Part shown: positions 23,818 to 32,418 of the stretch, piece by piece
How the letters are laid out: every line of letters starts with the position of its first letter
Position numbering within the stretch: the stretch's first letter is position 1
Assembly: GCF_008386495.1 (NCBI RefSeq)
Contig: NZ_VTHJ01000012.1
Location: forward strand, 14,815-71,511
Length of the DNA stretch: 56,697 bases
Direction: 5' to 3'
Source: Streptomyces tailanensis
GTDB lineage: Bacteria > Actinomycetota > Actinomycetes > Streptomycetales > Streptomycetaceae
Program-made: the position numbers and the translations under genes
Notes under the pieces: generated by a model
What the model was told of the DNA's origin: nothing
Seen by the model: the letters and a program-made list of their open reading frames with translations, nothing else
The model's database searches: none

Positions 23818-25221
23818 GTGACGCAGAGTGGACAGGGCGGGGAGCCCTCGGCGCGGCCCGCGCACGAAGGCATCGTGCTGCCCTCCGACGGTGGCGCGCC
23901 GCTCCTGCCGGGGGATCTGCCCCCGGCTCCGGTCCCGCCCCGGTGGGGCACCGAGCCGCCCGCCGCCCAGCCGCCGGCCGACCCCTGGAACGCCGCTCCG
24001 CCCATGCCGCAGTGGGGTGACCAGGGCGCTCAGAGCGTGCCGTTGCCGCCTGAGGTGCCGCCGGTCGCGCCGTTGGACGAGGGGGTCACGCAGTACATCC
24101 CGCCCGTGCCGGCGGCCGGTGCCATGCCCGTGGACGAGGCGGCCACTCAGTACATACCGCACATACCGCAGATGCCGCCCGCGCCGGCGGCTCCCGCCGC
24201 GGAGGACGCCACGCAGTACCTGCCGCCGGTGGGGCCGGGCGCGCTGCCGCCGGAGGCGCCGTCCGACGCGACGACGTTCCTGGGGCGGGTGCCGAACGCC
24301 GGCGCCGGGCCCCTGCCATCCACGGCGCACCCCGGTCAGCCCGCCCACCCGGACGCCGAGGCCACGCAGTACATACCGCCGGTGGCCGCACAACCTCAGC
24401 AGCAGGCGTACGGCGCGCCGGCGCCGCAGCAGCCGGACGTGTTCGACAACCTCTTCCGGAGCGATCAGGGAGACCCGGGGGGCACGCAGCACCTGCCCCG
24501 GGTCGAGGGGCCGCCGCCGGTGTCGCAGCCGCCGCAGCCGCCGTACGGGGGGCGGGGTGCCGCGAGACGGGACGGTGGCGGAGGCGGTCGTAGCGGCAAG
24601 TCACGGGTGCCCCTCATCGCGGGCGTCGGGATCGTCATCGCCGCGCTCGGCATCGGAGCCGGTGCCCTCATGGGCGGTGGGTCGGAGGACGACCAGCAGA
24701 GCGACAACAAGACCGTGTCGGCGTCCGAGAGCGCGCCCGAGGAGTCGGCGTCACCGTCCGCGGACCCGGCGCAGGAGCAGGCGGTCGCGCTGGACAAGCT
24801 GCTGGCGGACAGCGGCAACAGCCGTAACTCCGTGATCAAGGCGGTCGCGAACATCAAGGCCTGCAAGAACCTGGGGCAGGCCGCCACCGATCTGCGCAAC
24901 GCGGCCCAGCAGCGAGGCGATCTGGTCACCCGCCTCGGCGGACTGTCCGTCGACAAGCTGCCGGAGAACGCCGTCCTGACCACCGCGCTCACGAACGCCT
25001 GGAAGGCCTCCGCCTCCGCCGACAACCACTACGCCGCGTGGGCCGACCAGGCAGCCAAGAAGAAGGGCTGCAAGAAGGGGCAGGCCCGCACCACCCCACA
25101 GACCCAGGCCGGCAACCAGGCCAGCGCCACGGCGAGCGCCGAGAAGACGAAGGCCGCCCGGCTGTGGAACGGCATCGCCTCCACCTACGGCCTGACGCAA
25201 CGCCAGGCGGGCCAGCTCTAG
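23818..25221 (+). CDS. Pro-rich single-pass membrane protein with repeated TQYIPP motifs
   Basis: This 467-residue protein has a cytoplasmic Pro/Ala-rich N-terminus of about 260 residues in which the motif A-T-Q-Y-I-P-P recurs (around 90, 108, 132 and 188, and a degenerate TQHLP near 220). One transmembrane segment follows (about 266-285, VPLIAGVGIVIAALGIGAGA), then a Ser-rich linker and an extracellular helical domain with two conserved cysteines (IKACKNLGQAATDLRN; KKKGCKKG). Start GTG with GTAGGAG upstream. The repeated Thr sites could be Ser/Thr-kinase targets. Function unknown. Confidence 0.8.
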   Translation: MTQSGQGGEPSARPAHEGIVLPSDGGAPLLPGDLPPAPVPPRWGTEPPAAQPPADPWNAAPPMPQWGDQGAQSVPLPPEVPPVAPLDEGVTQYIPPVPAAGAMPVDEAATQYIPHIPQMPPAPAAPAAEDATQYLPPVGPGALPPEAPSDATTFLGRVPNAGAGPLPSTAHPGQPAHPDAEATQYIPPVAAQPQQQAYGAPAPQQPDVFDNLFRSDQGDPGGTQHLPRVEGPPPVSQPPQPPYGGRGAARRDGGGGGRSGKSRVPLIAGVGIVIAALGIGAGALMGGGSEDDQQSDNKTVSASESAPEESASPSADPAQEQAVALDKLLADSGNSRNSVIKAVANIKACKNLGQAATDLRNAAQQRGDLVTRLGGLSVDKLPENAVLTTALTNAWKASASADNHYAAWADQAAKKKGCKKGQARTTPQTQAGNQASATASAEKTKAARLWNGIASTYGLTQRQAGQL

Positions 25222-25238
25222 TCGGCGGCCAGGTGCGG

Positions 25239-26540
25239 CTAGGTGGCGTCCACCAGGGTCTTCTCCACGTTCACGAACCCCCGCCGCGCGGCGACCAGTT
25301 GACCCTTCCGTACGACCTGGAAGGTGACCTCCGGGTTGATCAGGCGGGGGAAGTTCGCTGCCGCGATGAGGTCCTCGAAGCGCCAGCGGAGCGGCGGGGT
25401 GAGCCCGCCGGTGTCGACCTTCAGGCCGTCGTCGAGGACGCTGCGGATCGCGATGGACGTCACCTCACCGTCGCCGATCTTCTCGATGGTGGCCTTCAGC
25501 ACGGTGTACGCGATCCAGGTGGTCTGCACGCCTGGATCGGCCGGGTCGATCCGGTTGTCCTTGAAGGCGTACTCCTGGATCACGTCCTTCATCGTGTCCC
25601 AGCGCTTGTCGGTCTCCACCGGGTACCAGCCGGTGACGAACGACCCCTCGTACGGCCCCGACCTGCCGCCGGTCGCGTCGATCACCGTCTGGTCGACGCT
25701 GCCGAGGACCGTGCCGGTGCGTACGTCCGCGTAGTCGTCGCGGTCGCGGCGGAAGGAGTCCATGAAGGTGAAGGTGCGGTCGCCGAGCGCGGGCACCACG
25801 CACCCTTCCCGGGCGGGATCGGCGGTGGCCCGCTGGAGGGCCTGCCGGGCATGGTCCGAGTACTCGGTCGCGTCCTCGGCGGCCAGCTGGTCGGCGGCCT
25901 TGCCGTGGCCCTTCGCCTGCAGCCCCGAGTTCAGGAGCAGCGGGAGCTGGTCGCCGGCTATCGAGTCGGGGCGTACGAGGGCGACGGGGCCGCAGGCCTG
26001 CGCGAGCTGTTCGCCGAGGCCGGCCATGAGCGAGGCCTGGCCGCCGTTGACCGGGTAGGAGAGGGAACTGGCGAACTCGTCGTCGGTGACGCCGTAGCCT
26101 CCGATGTACGGGATGCCCGCGGACTCCAGCGGGGCGAGGAAGGAGCGGCCGTGCTGGCTGTAGGAGCCGACGACCGCGACGACGTTCTCCTTGGCCGCGC
26201 GGCGGGCGCACTTCGCGGCGGAGACGGTGTTGTTCCGGTCGTTGCAGGTGAGGATCTTGAGCTCGCGGCCGTTGATGCCGCCGTTGGCGTTGACCCAGCG
26301 GGCGTACGCCTGTGCCATGGCCGGCATGCCGGGCTTGTTGGTGGCGGCGGTGTCCTGTGGGGCCCAGGTCATGACGGTGACGGGGGCGTCCCCGGAACCC
26401 CCCGTGGTATCAGGGATGACGCCGCACCCGACGACGAGTGACGCACACGCCGCCAGCGTGGTGGCTCTGGCCAGGCCTTTCGTGATGCTCTTGGTGAGGC
26501 CTTGGGCAGGAGTAGTCAGTCGCGCCTGGAAGCCGGTCAT
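25239..26540 (-). CDS. Lipoprotein, periplasmic-binding (amino-acid/amide ABC) type
   Basis: The 433-residue precursor has a twin-basic-free signal peptide ending in the lipobox VVGC (ARATTLAACASLVVGCG), then a type I periplasmic-binding fold like LivJ/LivK family proteins (AYARWVNANGGINGRELKIL, VAVVGSYSQHGRSFLAPLES, IPYIGGYGVTDDEF). It likely binds a small molecule at the cell surface. No permease or ATPase genes are adjacent, so it may be an orphan or a sensor. ATG at 26540. Confidence 0.85.
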   Translation of the reverse strand: MTGFQARLTTPAQGLTKSITKGLARATTLAACASLVVGCGVIPDTTGGSGDAPVTVMTWAPQDTAATNKPGMPAMAQAYARWVNANGGINGRELKILTCNDRNNTVSAAKCARRAAKENVVAVVGSYSQHGRSFLAPLESAGIPYIGGYGVTDDEFASSLSYPVNGGQASLMAGLGEQLAQACGPVALVRPDSIAGDQLPLLLNSGLQAKGHGKAADQLAAEDATEYSDHARQALQRATADPAREGCVVPALGDRTFTFMDSFRRDRDDYADVRTGTVLGSVDQTVIDATGGRSGPYEGSFVTGWYPVETDKRWDTMKDVIQEYAFKDNRIDPADPGVQTTWIAYTVLKATIEKIGDGEVTSIAIRSVLDDGLKVDTGGLTPPLRWRFEDLIAAANFPRLINPEVTFQVVRKGQLVAARRGFVNVEKTLVDAT

Positions 26541-26669
26541 GGGTCCGCACGATTCCGCCACATCACCAACCCGGGCGTGACGCGTGGTCAACATGGGGTG
26601 ACTGGGAGGTGAATTGCGGGAGGCTACGATCGTATTTTCGAGAGGTTTGAGAGAGGAACGCACGATCTG

Positions 26670-27170
26670 ATGACCGTCCAAGGTTCGGAGAACCCTTCCC
26701 GTCGCGGGCGTCGCTCATCCACCATGGGTGGCATGCCACTGAACGACATGCCGTGGTGGCGCTGGCGCAGCAATGTGCGCTCCGCGCTGCACATGCTCTC
26801 CGATCCGGTGTTCCAGCGGGACGTCTGGCTGGCCGGCGTCGACGGCTACGGTGACGTCACCGACGCCGTGTACCGCCTGGTCGAGGACACCTGGTTGGAC
26901 AACTGGTCCGCCGAGAAGTACGTGGGCACGATCTTCCGTGACGCGCAGGAGGCGGCGCTCGTCGACACCGCCGTGCTGCGCGTCCTGCGGATCATGCACC
27001 AGGTCGGCCCGGACGCGCTCGTCTCCGCGTACCTCGACCACGACGCCTGGCCCGAGGCGGTCCGCGCGGCCCGAGAGGCCCACGTGCGCCTCTCGGCGAG
27101 TGACGGGGAGGACCCGGACGCACCGCCGCGGACGCTCGAGGTGCTGCGGATCATGACGAGGGCGGCGTAG
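26670..27170 (+). CDS. SCO4402 family protein
   Basis: This 166-residue protein has the conserved central stretch MPWWRWRSNVRSALHMLSDP, VFQRDVWLAGVDGYGDVTDA and AVYRLVEDTWLDNWSAEKYV. It matches the uncharacterised family I know by the name SCO4402. It is acidic, soluble and Trp-rich. The neighbour PurU gene is about 95 bases downstream on the same strand. The start could be at 26670 or at MGGMPLNDMPWW (26724), since the first 20 residues are low complexity. Confidence 0.8.
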   Translation: MTVQGSENPSRRGRRSSTMGGMPLNDMPWWRWRSNVRSALHMLSDPVFQRDVWLAGVDGYGDVTDAVYRLVEDTWLDNWSAEKYVGTIFRDAQEAALVDTAVLRVLRIMHQVGPDALVSAYLDHDAWPEAVRAAREAHVRLSASDGEDPDAPPRTLEVLRIMTRAA

Positions 27171-27265
27171 GGGCGCTGCCGGTGGGTGGTGCGGCCTGTG
27201 GTCCGGTTGGGCCGGTCTGCGGGACGGTTGCCGACCTGGGTACGCCATATGGGACCCTGTCGGGC

Positions 27266-28147
27266 ATGAACGAGCAGTCCACCCGAGCCGCGGCGCCCGC
27301 CGACCAGTACGTCCTGACCCTCGCCTGCCCGGACAAGCAGGGAATCGTGCACGCCGTGTCGAGCTACCTCTTCATGACCGGCTGCAACATCGAGGACAGT
27401 CAGCAGTTCGGCGACCACGACACGGGTCTGTTCTTCATGCGCGTCCACTTCTCGGCGGAGGTGCCGGTGACGGTGGAGAAGCTGCGGGCCAGCTTCGCGG
27501 CGATCGGTGACTCCTTCCAGATGGACTGGCAGATCAACCTCGCCGAGGAGAGGATGCGGGTCGTCCTCATGGTCAGCAAGTTCGGGCACTGCCTGAACGA
27601 CCTGCTGTTCCGGGCGTCGACCGGGGCGCTGCCGGTGGAGGTCGCGGCGGTGGTGTCCAACCACACCGACTTCGCCGAGCTCGTGGCGTCGTACGACATT
27701 CCCTTCCACCACATTCCGGTGACGAAGGACACGAAGGACGAGGCCGAGGCGCGGCTGCTGCAGCTCGTGCGCGACGAGAACGTCGAGCTGGTGGTGCTGG
27801 CCCGCTACATGCAGGTGCTGTCGGACGACCTCTGCAAGCAGCTCAGCGGCCGGATCATCAACATCCACCACTCGTTCCTGCCGAGCTTCAAGGGCGCGAA
27901 GCCGTATCACCAGGCGCACGCGCGTGGTGTGAAGCTCATCGGCGCGACCGCGCACTATGTGACGGCGGATCTGGACGAGGGGCCGATCATCGAGCAGGAG
28001 GTCGAGCGGGTCGGGCACGGCGTGACCCCCGAGGGCCTCGTCGCGATCGGGCGTGACGTGGAGTGCCAGGCGCTGGCACGCGCGGTCAAGTGGCACGCCG
28101 AGCGCCGCATCCTGATGAACGGCCGCCGGACGGTCGTTTTCGCGTAG
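27266..28147 (+). CDS. purU: Formyltetrahydrofolate deformylase
   Basis: This 293-residue enzyme hydrolyses 10-formyl-THF to THF and formate. An ACT domain at about 14-95 (YVLTLACPDKQGIVHAVSSY) is followed by a formyltransferase-fold domain with LVVLARYMQVLSDD, NIHHSFLPSFKGAKPYHQA (catalytic Asn/His) and TADLDEGPIIEQ (catalytic Asp). The ATG at 27266 is the start since upstream codons lack family match. It ends at a repeat-bearing gap. Confidence 0.96.
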   Translation: MNEQSTRAAAPADQYVLTLACPDKQGIVHAVSSYLFMTGCNIEDSQQFGDHDTGLFFMRVHFSAEVPVTVEKLRASFAAIGDSFQMDWQINLAEERMRVVLMVSKFGHCLNDLLFRASTGALPVEVAAVVSNHTDFAELVASYDIPFHHIPVTKDTKDEAEARLLQLVRDENVELVVLARYMQVLSDDLCKQLSGRIINIHHSFLPSFKGAKPYHQAHARGVKLIGATAHYVTADLDEGPIIEQEVERVGHGVTPEGLVAIGRDVECQALARAVKWHAERRILMNGRRTVVFA

Positions 28148-28263
28148 GGGCGCCTGGTAGCTCGGGGTGCGGGGCGTTCGGCGACTGCGGGTGGTTCGTG
28201 GTTGCTCGCGCCCACGCGGCGGAGCCGCATATCGAGACAGTCCCGCGCCCCTTACGGGGCACA
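28148..28263. repeat. GC-rich intergenic repeat (family R2), copy e
   Basis: GCGACTGCGGGTGGTTCGTG, then GCGGCGGAGCCGCATATCGA and CCCGCGCCCCTTACGGGGC, follow the purU stop. The last part can form a terminator-like hairpin. Confidence 0.6.
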
Positions 28264-28289
28264 GGCCGGTCGTGTAGCTGCGGGCAGTC

Positions 28290-28400
28290 GTGCCGCTGGG
28301 GCGATGGGGGCACCTCCCGCTCATGGGGGTCCCTCCCGCTCGAGCGAAGTCGAGAGTGGGGGGAGAAGCCGAGAGTGGGGGAGGGTGGGCGCAGCGGCAC
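28290..28400 (+). repeat. R1 repeat element, copy 1
   Basis: This about 111-bp element is bounded by 9-bp inverted repeats GTGCCGCTG and CAGCGGCAC. The interior has CTCCCGCTCATGGGGGTCCC, the palindromic core CTCGAGCGAAGTCGAGAG and two GAGAGTGGGGG units. It is nearly identical to copies at 38360-38469 (inverted) and 40918-41027. Similarity to the 38-kb copy continues about 45 bases beyond the right end. Confidence 0.85.
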
Positions 28401-28469
28401 CTTGTAACCGCCGGGCGGCGGACCCGCCCCCGCCCGGCAGAAGCCCCGGGTGCCCTGACCCGGCGGCGG

Positions 28470-30266
28470 TTACATTCGGCTCAGGCTCGCCGCCGCGAAC
28501 AGTACGTCTCGGATGGCCGCGCGGTCGCCCACCTGCCCCGCGGCCGCGTCCTCCGGAGGAACGTGGCCCGCGGCGAGGCGGCAGAACTCGACGCCGTCGA
28601 GGGTCACGTGGGCGACCTCGTGCTCGGCGGAGCCCACGGCCGCGGGGGAGTCGAGCGGGATGAGCCACTCACCGCCCCCGGAGCCCTCGATCTCCAGGCG
28701 GAGGCTGCGCCCGGGCGCACCGGCCGATACCAGATGGCGCCCGGCCGGCGGCGCCGCCAGCCCCGTCCGACGCCGGTCGGCCAGCGCGGCGGGCAGCATC
28801 CGAGCCGCCAGATCGATCATGCCGTGCAGATGGCGCGGGGAGGGCGCCTCGTACGGGTAGTCCACCGCCTCCGCGATGTCCTCCGCGTGGATCCAGCACT
28901 CGAACGCCCGGTCGAGCATCGCGTCCCGCAACGGCAGCTCGAACCCGCCGTACGACACCGCCTCGGTGCCGTCGTCGCCCGTGAACGACGTCGTACGGAC
29001 GATGTTGTGGCTCTGTTCCCGCCAGGGCCCCCGGATCGAGCGGGTGGGCGGGAAGTGGGCGGCCTTCCAGTACGCCTCGGTGCGTGCCTCGGGCGTACGG
29101 TCGTCCGGTACCGCTTCGAGCTGGTCGAGCGGGTCCTCCAGGCCGAGCGCGGTCGCGACGAGACCGTCGACGCACAGCAGGTGGGCGATGACCCCGGCGA
29201 CGGTCGTGCGACGGTCCACCGGCCCCTCGCCCTCGAACCAGCGCAGCCGCACGGGCGTGTGCCAGTCCGCGCTGCCGATGTCCTGGAGCAGCGCGTCCAG
29301 CCGGGCCGCCTCCGCGTCGTACGGTGCCGCCCAGCGCGGTACGGGGATGCGCGGCGGTCGCCGGCCGAGGCAGCTGTCCAGGACCTGGGTACGCAGGGAC
29401 GGGTCGAGATCGAGGCTCTCCGGCTGGTGCAGCAGGCCCACGGCCTCCCGCAGCCGTCGGGCCTCGTCCGCACACGAGCCACACGTCCCGAGATGCTCCT
29501 CCACCGCCAGCGCCTCCTCCGCCGAACACACCGCCAGAGCCCAGGCCCCGAGCAGCGCCTTGAGCACCCGATGCTCCAACACGAGTGGCATGAAGGGGAC
29601 GGAGGACGGGGCCGACGGCGCAGCGGCCGGCGCGAGCCCTTCGCCCTGCCCACTTTCCACCACCGACCCATCGCTCACCGAAGCCGGCCCCGCCGCCACT
29701 CCGGGCGGTCCAGCCTCCACCGGTGGCGCTTCGGGTTCAGAGGTCTGCGTCGACGGCGGTTCAGGGCGGTCGGTCCGCCCCGGCGTTTGTTCGGGCGACG
29801 AAGCCTGCGCCGACCGTGGCTCGGCCGGGTCGGTCTGGGCGGGCGGTCGTTCGGGCGCCGGGTCCGGCGTCGGCTCGGGTACGGCGTTCGGCAGTGGCAG
29901 GCCGGTGTCCTCCACGGACGACCGCGGAAGCGGGATGCGCGGCGGTCCGACGGGCCCGTCGCCACCCCCACCGCCCACCGGCCCACCGGGGCCCTGGGAG
30001 CCGCCTACACCACTGCTGGATCCCGCCTCGCCCTCGCCAGGTCCTGCCGCGCCGTCGCCGGTCTCCGCCGGTCCGTCGTCCGAGACGTCATCGCCGCGAC
30101 CCCGGCCGGAGTCCAGGTCTCCCCGGTCGGCGCCCTCCTCGTCCATCGGCTCCCTCGCCGACGGCACCCGGCCGAGGCTCAGCCCCTCGTCGCGGCTGTC
30201 CTCCTGCCAGGCCTGGCCCTGTGGCTCCTCGTCGTACGCGTCGGAGCTGTTCGTGTCGGCGTTCAC
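28470..30266 (-). CDS. Zinc-binding anti-sigma factor fused to a mycothiol-dependent maleylpyruvate isomerase-like (MDMPI) domain
   Basis: Of 598 residues, about 1-220 are disordered acidic/Pro-rich sequence. A ZAS-type zinc motif follows (about 250-270, VEEHLGTCGSCADEAR, the HxxxCxxC pattern), and residues about 305-590 form an MDMPI/DinB-like fold (DWHTPVRLRWFEGEGPVDR, ECWIHAEDIAEAVDYPYE). It starts at GTG 30266, overlapping the upstream sigma factor stop by four bases (GTGA), so it is translationally coupled to it. No transmembrane segment is seen, so it is a cytosolic anti-sigma, possibly thiol responsive. Confidence 0.85.
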   Translation of the reverse strand: MNADTNSSDAYDEEPQGQAWQEDSRDEGLSLGRVPSAREPMDEEGADRGDLDSGRGRGDDVSDDGPAETGDGAAGPGEGEAGSSSGVGGSQGPGGPVGGGGGDGPVGPPRIPLPRSSVEDTGLPLPNAVPEPTPDPAPERPPAQTDPAEPRSAQASSPEQTPGRTDRPEPPSTQTSEPEAPPVEAGPPGVAAGPASVSDGSVVESGQGEGLAPAAAPSAPSSVPFMPLVLEHRVLKALLGAWALAVCSAEEALAVEEHLGTCGSCADEARRLREAVGLLHQPESLDLDPSLRTQVLDSCLGRRPPRIPVPRWAAPYDAEAARLDALLQDIGSADWHTPVRLRWFEGEGPVDRRTTVAGVIAHLLCVDGLVATALGLEDPLDQLEAVPDDRTPEARTEAYWKAAHFPPTRSIRGPWREQSHNIVRTTSFTGDDGTEAVSYGGFELPLRDAMLDRAFECWIHAEDIAEAVDYPYEAPSPRHLHGMIDLAARMLPAALADRRRTGLAAPPAGRHLVSAGAPGRSLRLEIEGSGGGEWLIPLDSPAAVGSAEHEVAHVTLDGVEFCRLAAGHVPPEDAAAGQVGDRAAIRDVLFAAASLSRM

Positions 30267-30844
30267 ACGGCACCCCCGTATTCGGGTGGGGTGCCGGAGG
30301 GGCGGGTGTCGTGGGCGGTGGAGAGGAGCTGGAGGCCGAGGCGGAGGCGGCGGCGGGCCTCGTCCTCGGTGACGCCGAGGTAGGTGGCGGTCTGGCGGTA
30401 GTCGCGGCGCTGGAAATAGGCCAGTTCCAGGGCGGCCCGCAGCGGTGTCGGCATGGCCTGCACTATGTAGTCGGCGCGGGCGGCGACCGAGGCGTGGTGG
30501 ATCTTGCGCTCCAACTCCTCGGCCGTGCCCTCGCCGCCCTGGGCGAGCGCGGCGGTCTCGGTGGCGCGCAGCCGCTGCACGGCCAGCCGGTGGGTCAGCG
30601 CGGCGACCCAGGAGCGGAGCGGGCCGTGCTTGGGGTCGTACGCCCCGGGGTCCTCCCAGAGCTGGAGGAACACCTCGCGGGTGATGCCGTCGGCGGCCCG
30701 CTCGTCGTCGAGGACCCGGTGGGCGAGACCGTGCACGAGCGATGCGAACCGGTCGTACAGCTCACCGAGCGCGGCCGCCTCGCCGTGCGTCAGCCGCTGC
30801 TGCATCCTGCGGTCCCAGCGGGGTGGTGCGTCCTTCGTCGCCAT
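30263..30844 (-). CDS. ECF-type RNA polymerase sigma factor
   Basis: This 193-residue protein has sigma region 2 (about 25-90: LYDRFASLVHGLAHRVLDDE, FLQLWEDPGAYDPKHGPLRS) and region 4 (about 125-180: LELAYFQRRDYRQTATYLGV). It starts at the ATG at 30844 and its stop overlaps the start of the fused anti-sigma gene, the standard sigma/anti-sigma operon layout. Extended frames upstream lack family match. Targets and signal are unknown; upstream to 31355 no self-promoter can be recognised with confidence. Confidence 0.92.
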   Translation of the reverse strand: MATKDAPPRWDRRMQQRLTHGEAAALGELYDRFASLVHGLAHRVLDDERAADGITREVFLQLWEDPGAYDPKHGPLRSWVAALTHRLAVQRLRATETAALAQGGEGTAEELERKIHHASVAARADYIVQAMPTPLRAALELAYFQRRDYRQTATYLGVTEDEARRRLRLGLQLLSTAHDTRPSGTPPEYGGAV

Positions 30845-31355
30845 GCGGGCCCTTCCCCCTGGTGGTACCTGCGCCGTTCCTGATCGCCGGGTGGTCGGCC
30901 CGACGGGTAAGTCCAGCCTGTGCGCACTGCCTTCTCGAATGTAGTCGGCACCGCTGACCGCGCACGCCCCTTTATGGCAATGTGCGCCCCTCGCAAGGCG
31001 GATGGTGGTAGGGACCGGCAGGGACCTCCTTCGTAAGGCGCATTTACGCCGCCCACGTGCGCGGCAGCCCGTCCGCAGCCCATCCGCCGACCCTCTTTCG
31101 CATCTCCGTGCGACGCCTACCCTGCGCGAAACCGACCACACAGGACCGTGCTTGATTGATTCGCGATCAACAGCCTGTCGAAAGTCGATCAGTTGTGACC
31201 GTACTCGATGGAAATCGCACCGAAAAGGCTCGTGAAATGGCTCGGTTACCACGCGCTTTCGGCGGAGTACGGGTGTTTCATGGAACGAGGGCGGGGCAGC
31301 CGCGCAGCAGGAAGCGGTTCGGTGGCTTCCGGTTCGGCGACTGAGAGGCATCGCG
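30845..31355. other. Divergent regulatory gap between the sigma and STAS genes
   Basis: I see no gene in these 511 bases. The part from 31140 to 31290 is AT-richer (CTTGATTGATTCGCGATCAA, with TTGATTCGCGATCAA an imperfect palindrome) and may hold the promoters for both directions. Confidence 0.45.
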
Positions 31356-31754
31356 GTGGCATTCGAAGTGACCGACGGCAGGCACGGTGAGTGGGCGGTG
31401 CTGCATGTGTCGGGAGAGATGGATCTGGTCACGTCACCGTTGCTCCGCCAGCGGGTGCACGAAGCGGTGGCCGAGGGGCGGCGAAGTCTCGTCCTCGACC
31501 TCTCCGGAGTCGTGTTCTGCGACTCCAGCGGGGTCGGCGTCCTCATCGCCACCCGCCGGCTCATGCGGTCCTGCCGGGGCCGGCTCCGCCTGATCCTCCC
31601 GGCCGACGGCCACGCGGGCGGCGGCCCCGCCGAGGGCGCGCACGTCAACCGCGTCCTCGCCGCGCTGGGCGTACGCCGCCTCTTCGACGTCCACCAGGAC
31701 GTGACGTCGGCGATCGCACCGGAGCCCGGGGAGGCCGACCCACTGTCGGCGTGA
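31356..31754 (+). CDS. STAS domain anti-sigma factor antagonist
   Basis: This 132-residue protein has one STAS domain (VLHVSGEMDLVTSPLLRQRV, LVLDLSGVVFCDSSGVGVLI). The serine pair in CDSSGVG is the usual phosphorylation site for an RsbW-type kinase. It is of the SpoIIAA/RsbV type, acting by partner switching. The start is GTG at 31356 with GAGAGG upstream. The RsbW-like ATPase gene at 37.8 kb is a possible partner but not adjacent. Confidence 0.88.
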   Translation: MAFEVTDGRHGEWAVLHVSGEMDLVTSPLLRQRVHEAVAEGRRSLVLDLSGVVFCDSSGVGVLIATRRLMRSCRGRLRLILPADGHAGGGPAEGAHVNRVLAALGVRRLFDVHQDVTSAIAPEPGEADPLSA

Positions 31755-31905
31755 CCTCAGGGAATGTCACCGCGTAGCCACACTGTTGTCCCGGAATTCC
31801 CGCAGTCTTGGTACAAGCGCCGCTTTCCCCCACCGTCCCGGCCGCCGACGTCGTACGCTCCGTCCGGAGAAGCACCCCACTTGACGTAAGGCGGGCCCGA
31901 GAAGA

Positions 31906-32418
31906 ATGGTCAGCAGCGAGTACGAGGGCAGGATCGCCGCCCGGTTCGCCACTTTCGACCAGGACGGCAACGGCTGGATCGACCGCGAGGACTTCAACGC
32001 GGCGACCAAGGCGGTTCTCAGCGCGTTCGACACCACTGCCCGGTCCGACAAGGGCCAGGCCCTGTACAGCGGCGCCGAGGCCTTCTGGCAGGGCATGGCC
32101 GGAATCGCGGACCGGGACGGCGACCAGCGGATCACCCGGGACGAGTTCGTGAACGGCGCGGTCAAGCGGCTGCGCGACAACCCCGACCGTTTCGCCGAGA
32201 TCGCCCGCCCCTTCCTGCACGCGGCCCTCGCCGTCGCGGACGCCGACGGGGACGGCGCGGCCACGGTCGAGGAGACCGCCCGCGTCCTCAAGGCCCTCGG
32301 CGTCCCGGCCGAGATCGCCACCGCGACCGCCGCCGCCCTCGACACCGACACGGACGGCAAGGTCAGCGAGTCGGAGATCGTGACGGCGTTCGCGCGCTAC
32401 TTCACCGTGCCCGAATAG
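31906..32418 (+). CDS. EF-hand calcium-binding protein (calerythrin-like)
   Basis: This 170-residue protein has four EF-hand loops: DQDGNGWIDREDF (near 18), DRDGDQRITRDEF (near 68), DADGDGAATVEE (near 115) and DTDTDGKVSESE (near 147). It resembles calerythrin/CabA-type calcium buffers or sensors of actinomycetes. There is no signal peptide, so it is cytosolic. The 3' end overlaps the convergent CoA ligase gene by 22 bases. A GAAGAATG context precedes the start. Confidence 0.93.
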   Translation: MVSSEYEGRIAARFATFDQDGNGWIDREDFNAATKAVLSAFDTTARSDKGQALYSGAEAFWQGMAGIADRDGDQRITRDEFVNGAVKRLRDNPDRFAEIARPFLHAALAVADADGDGAATVEETARVLKALGVPAEIATATAAALDTDTDGKVSESEIVTAFARYFTVPE

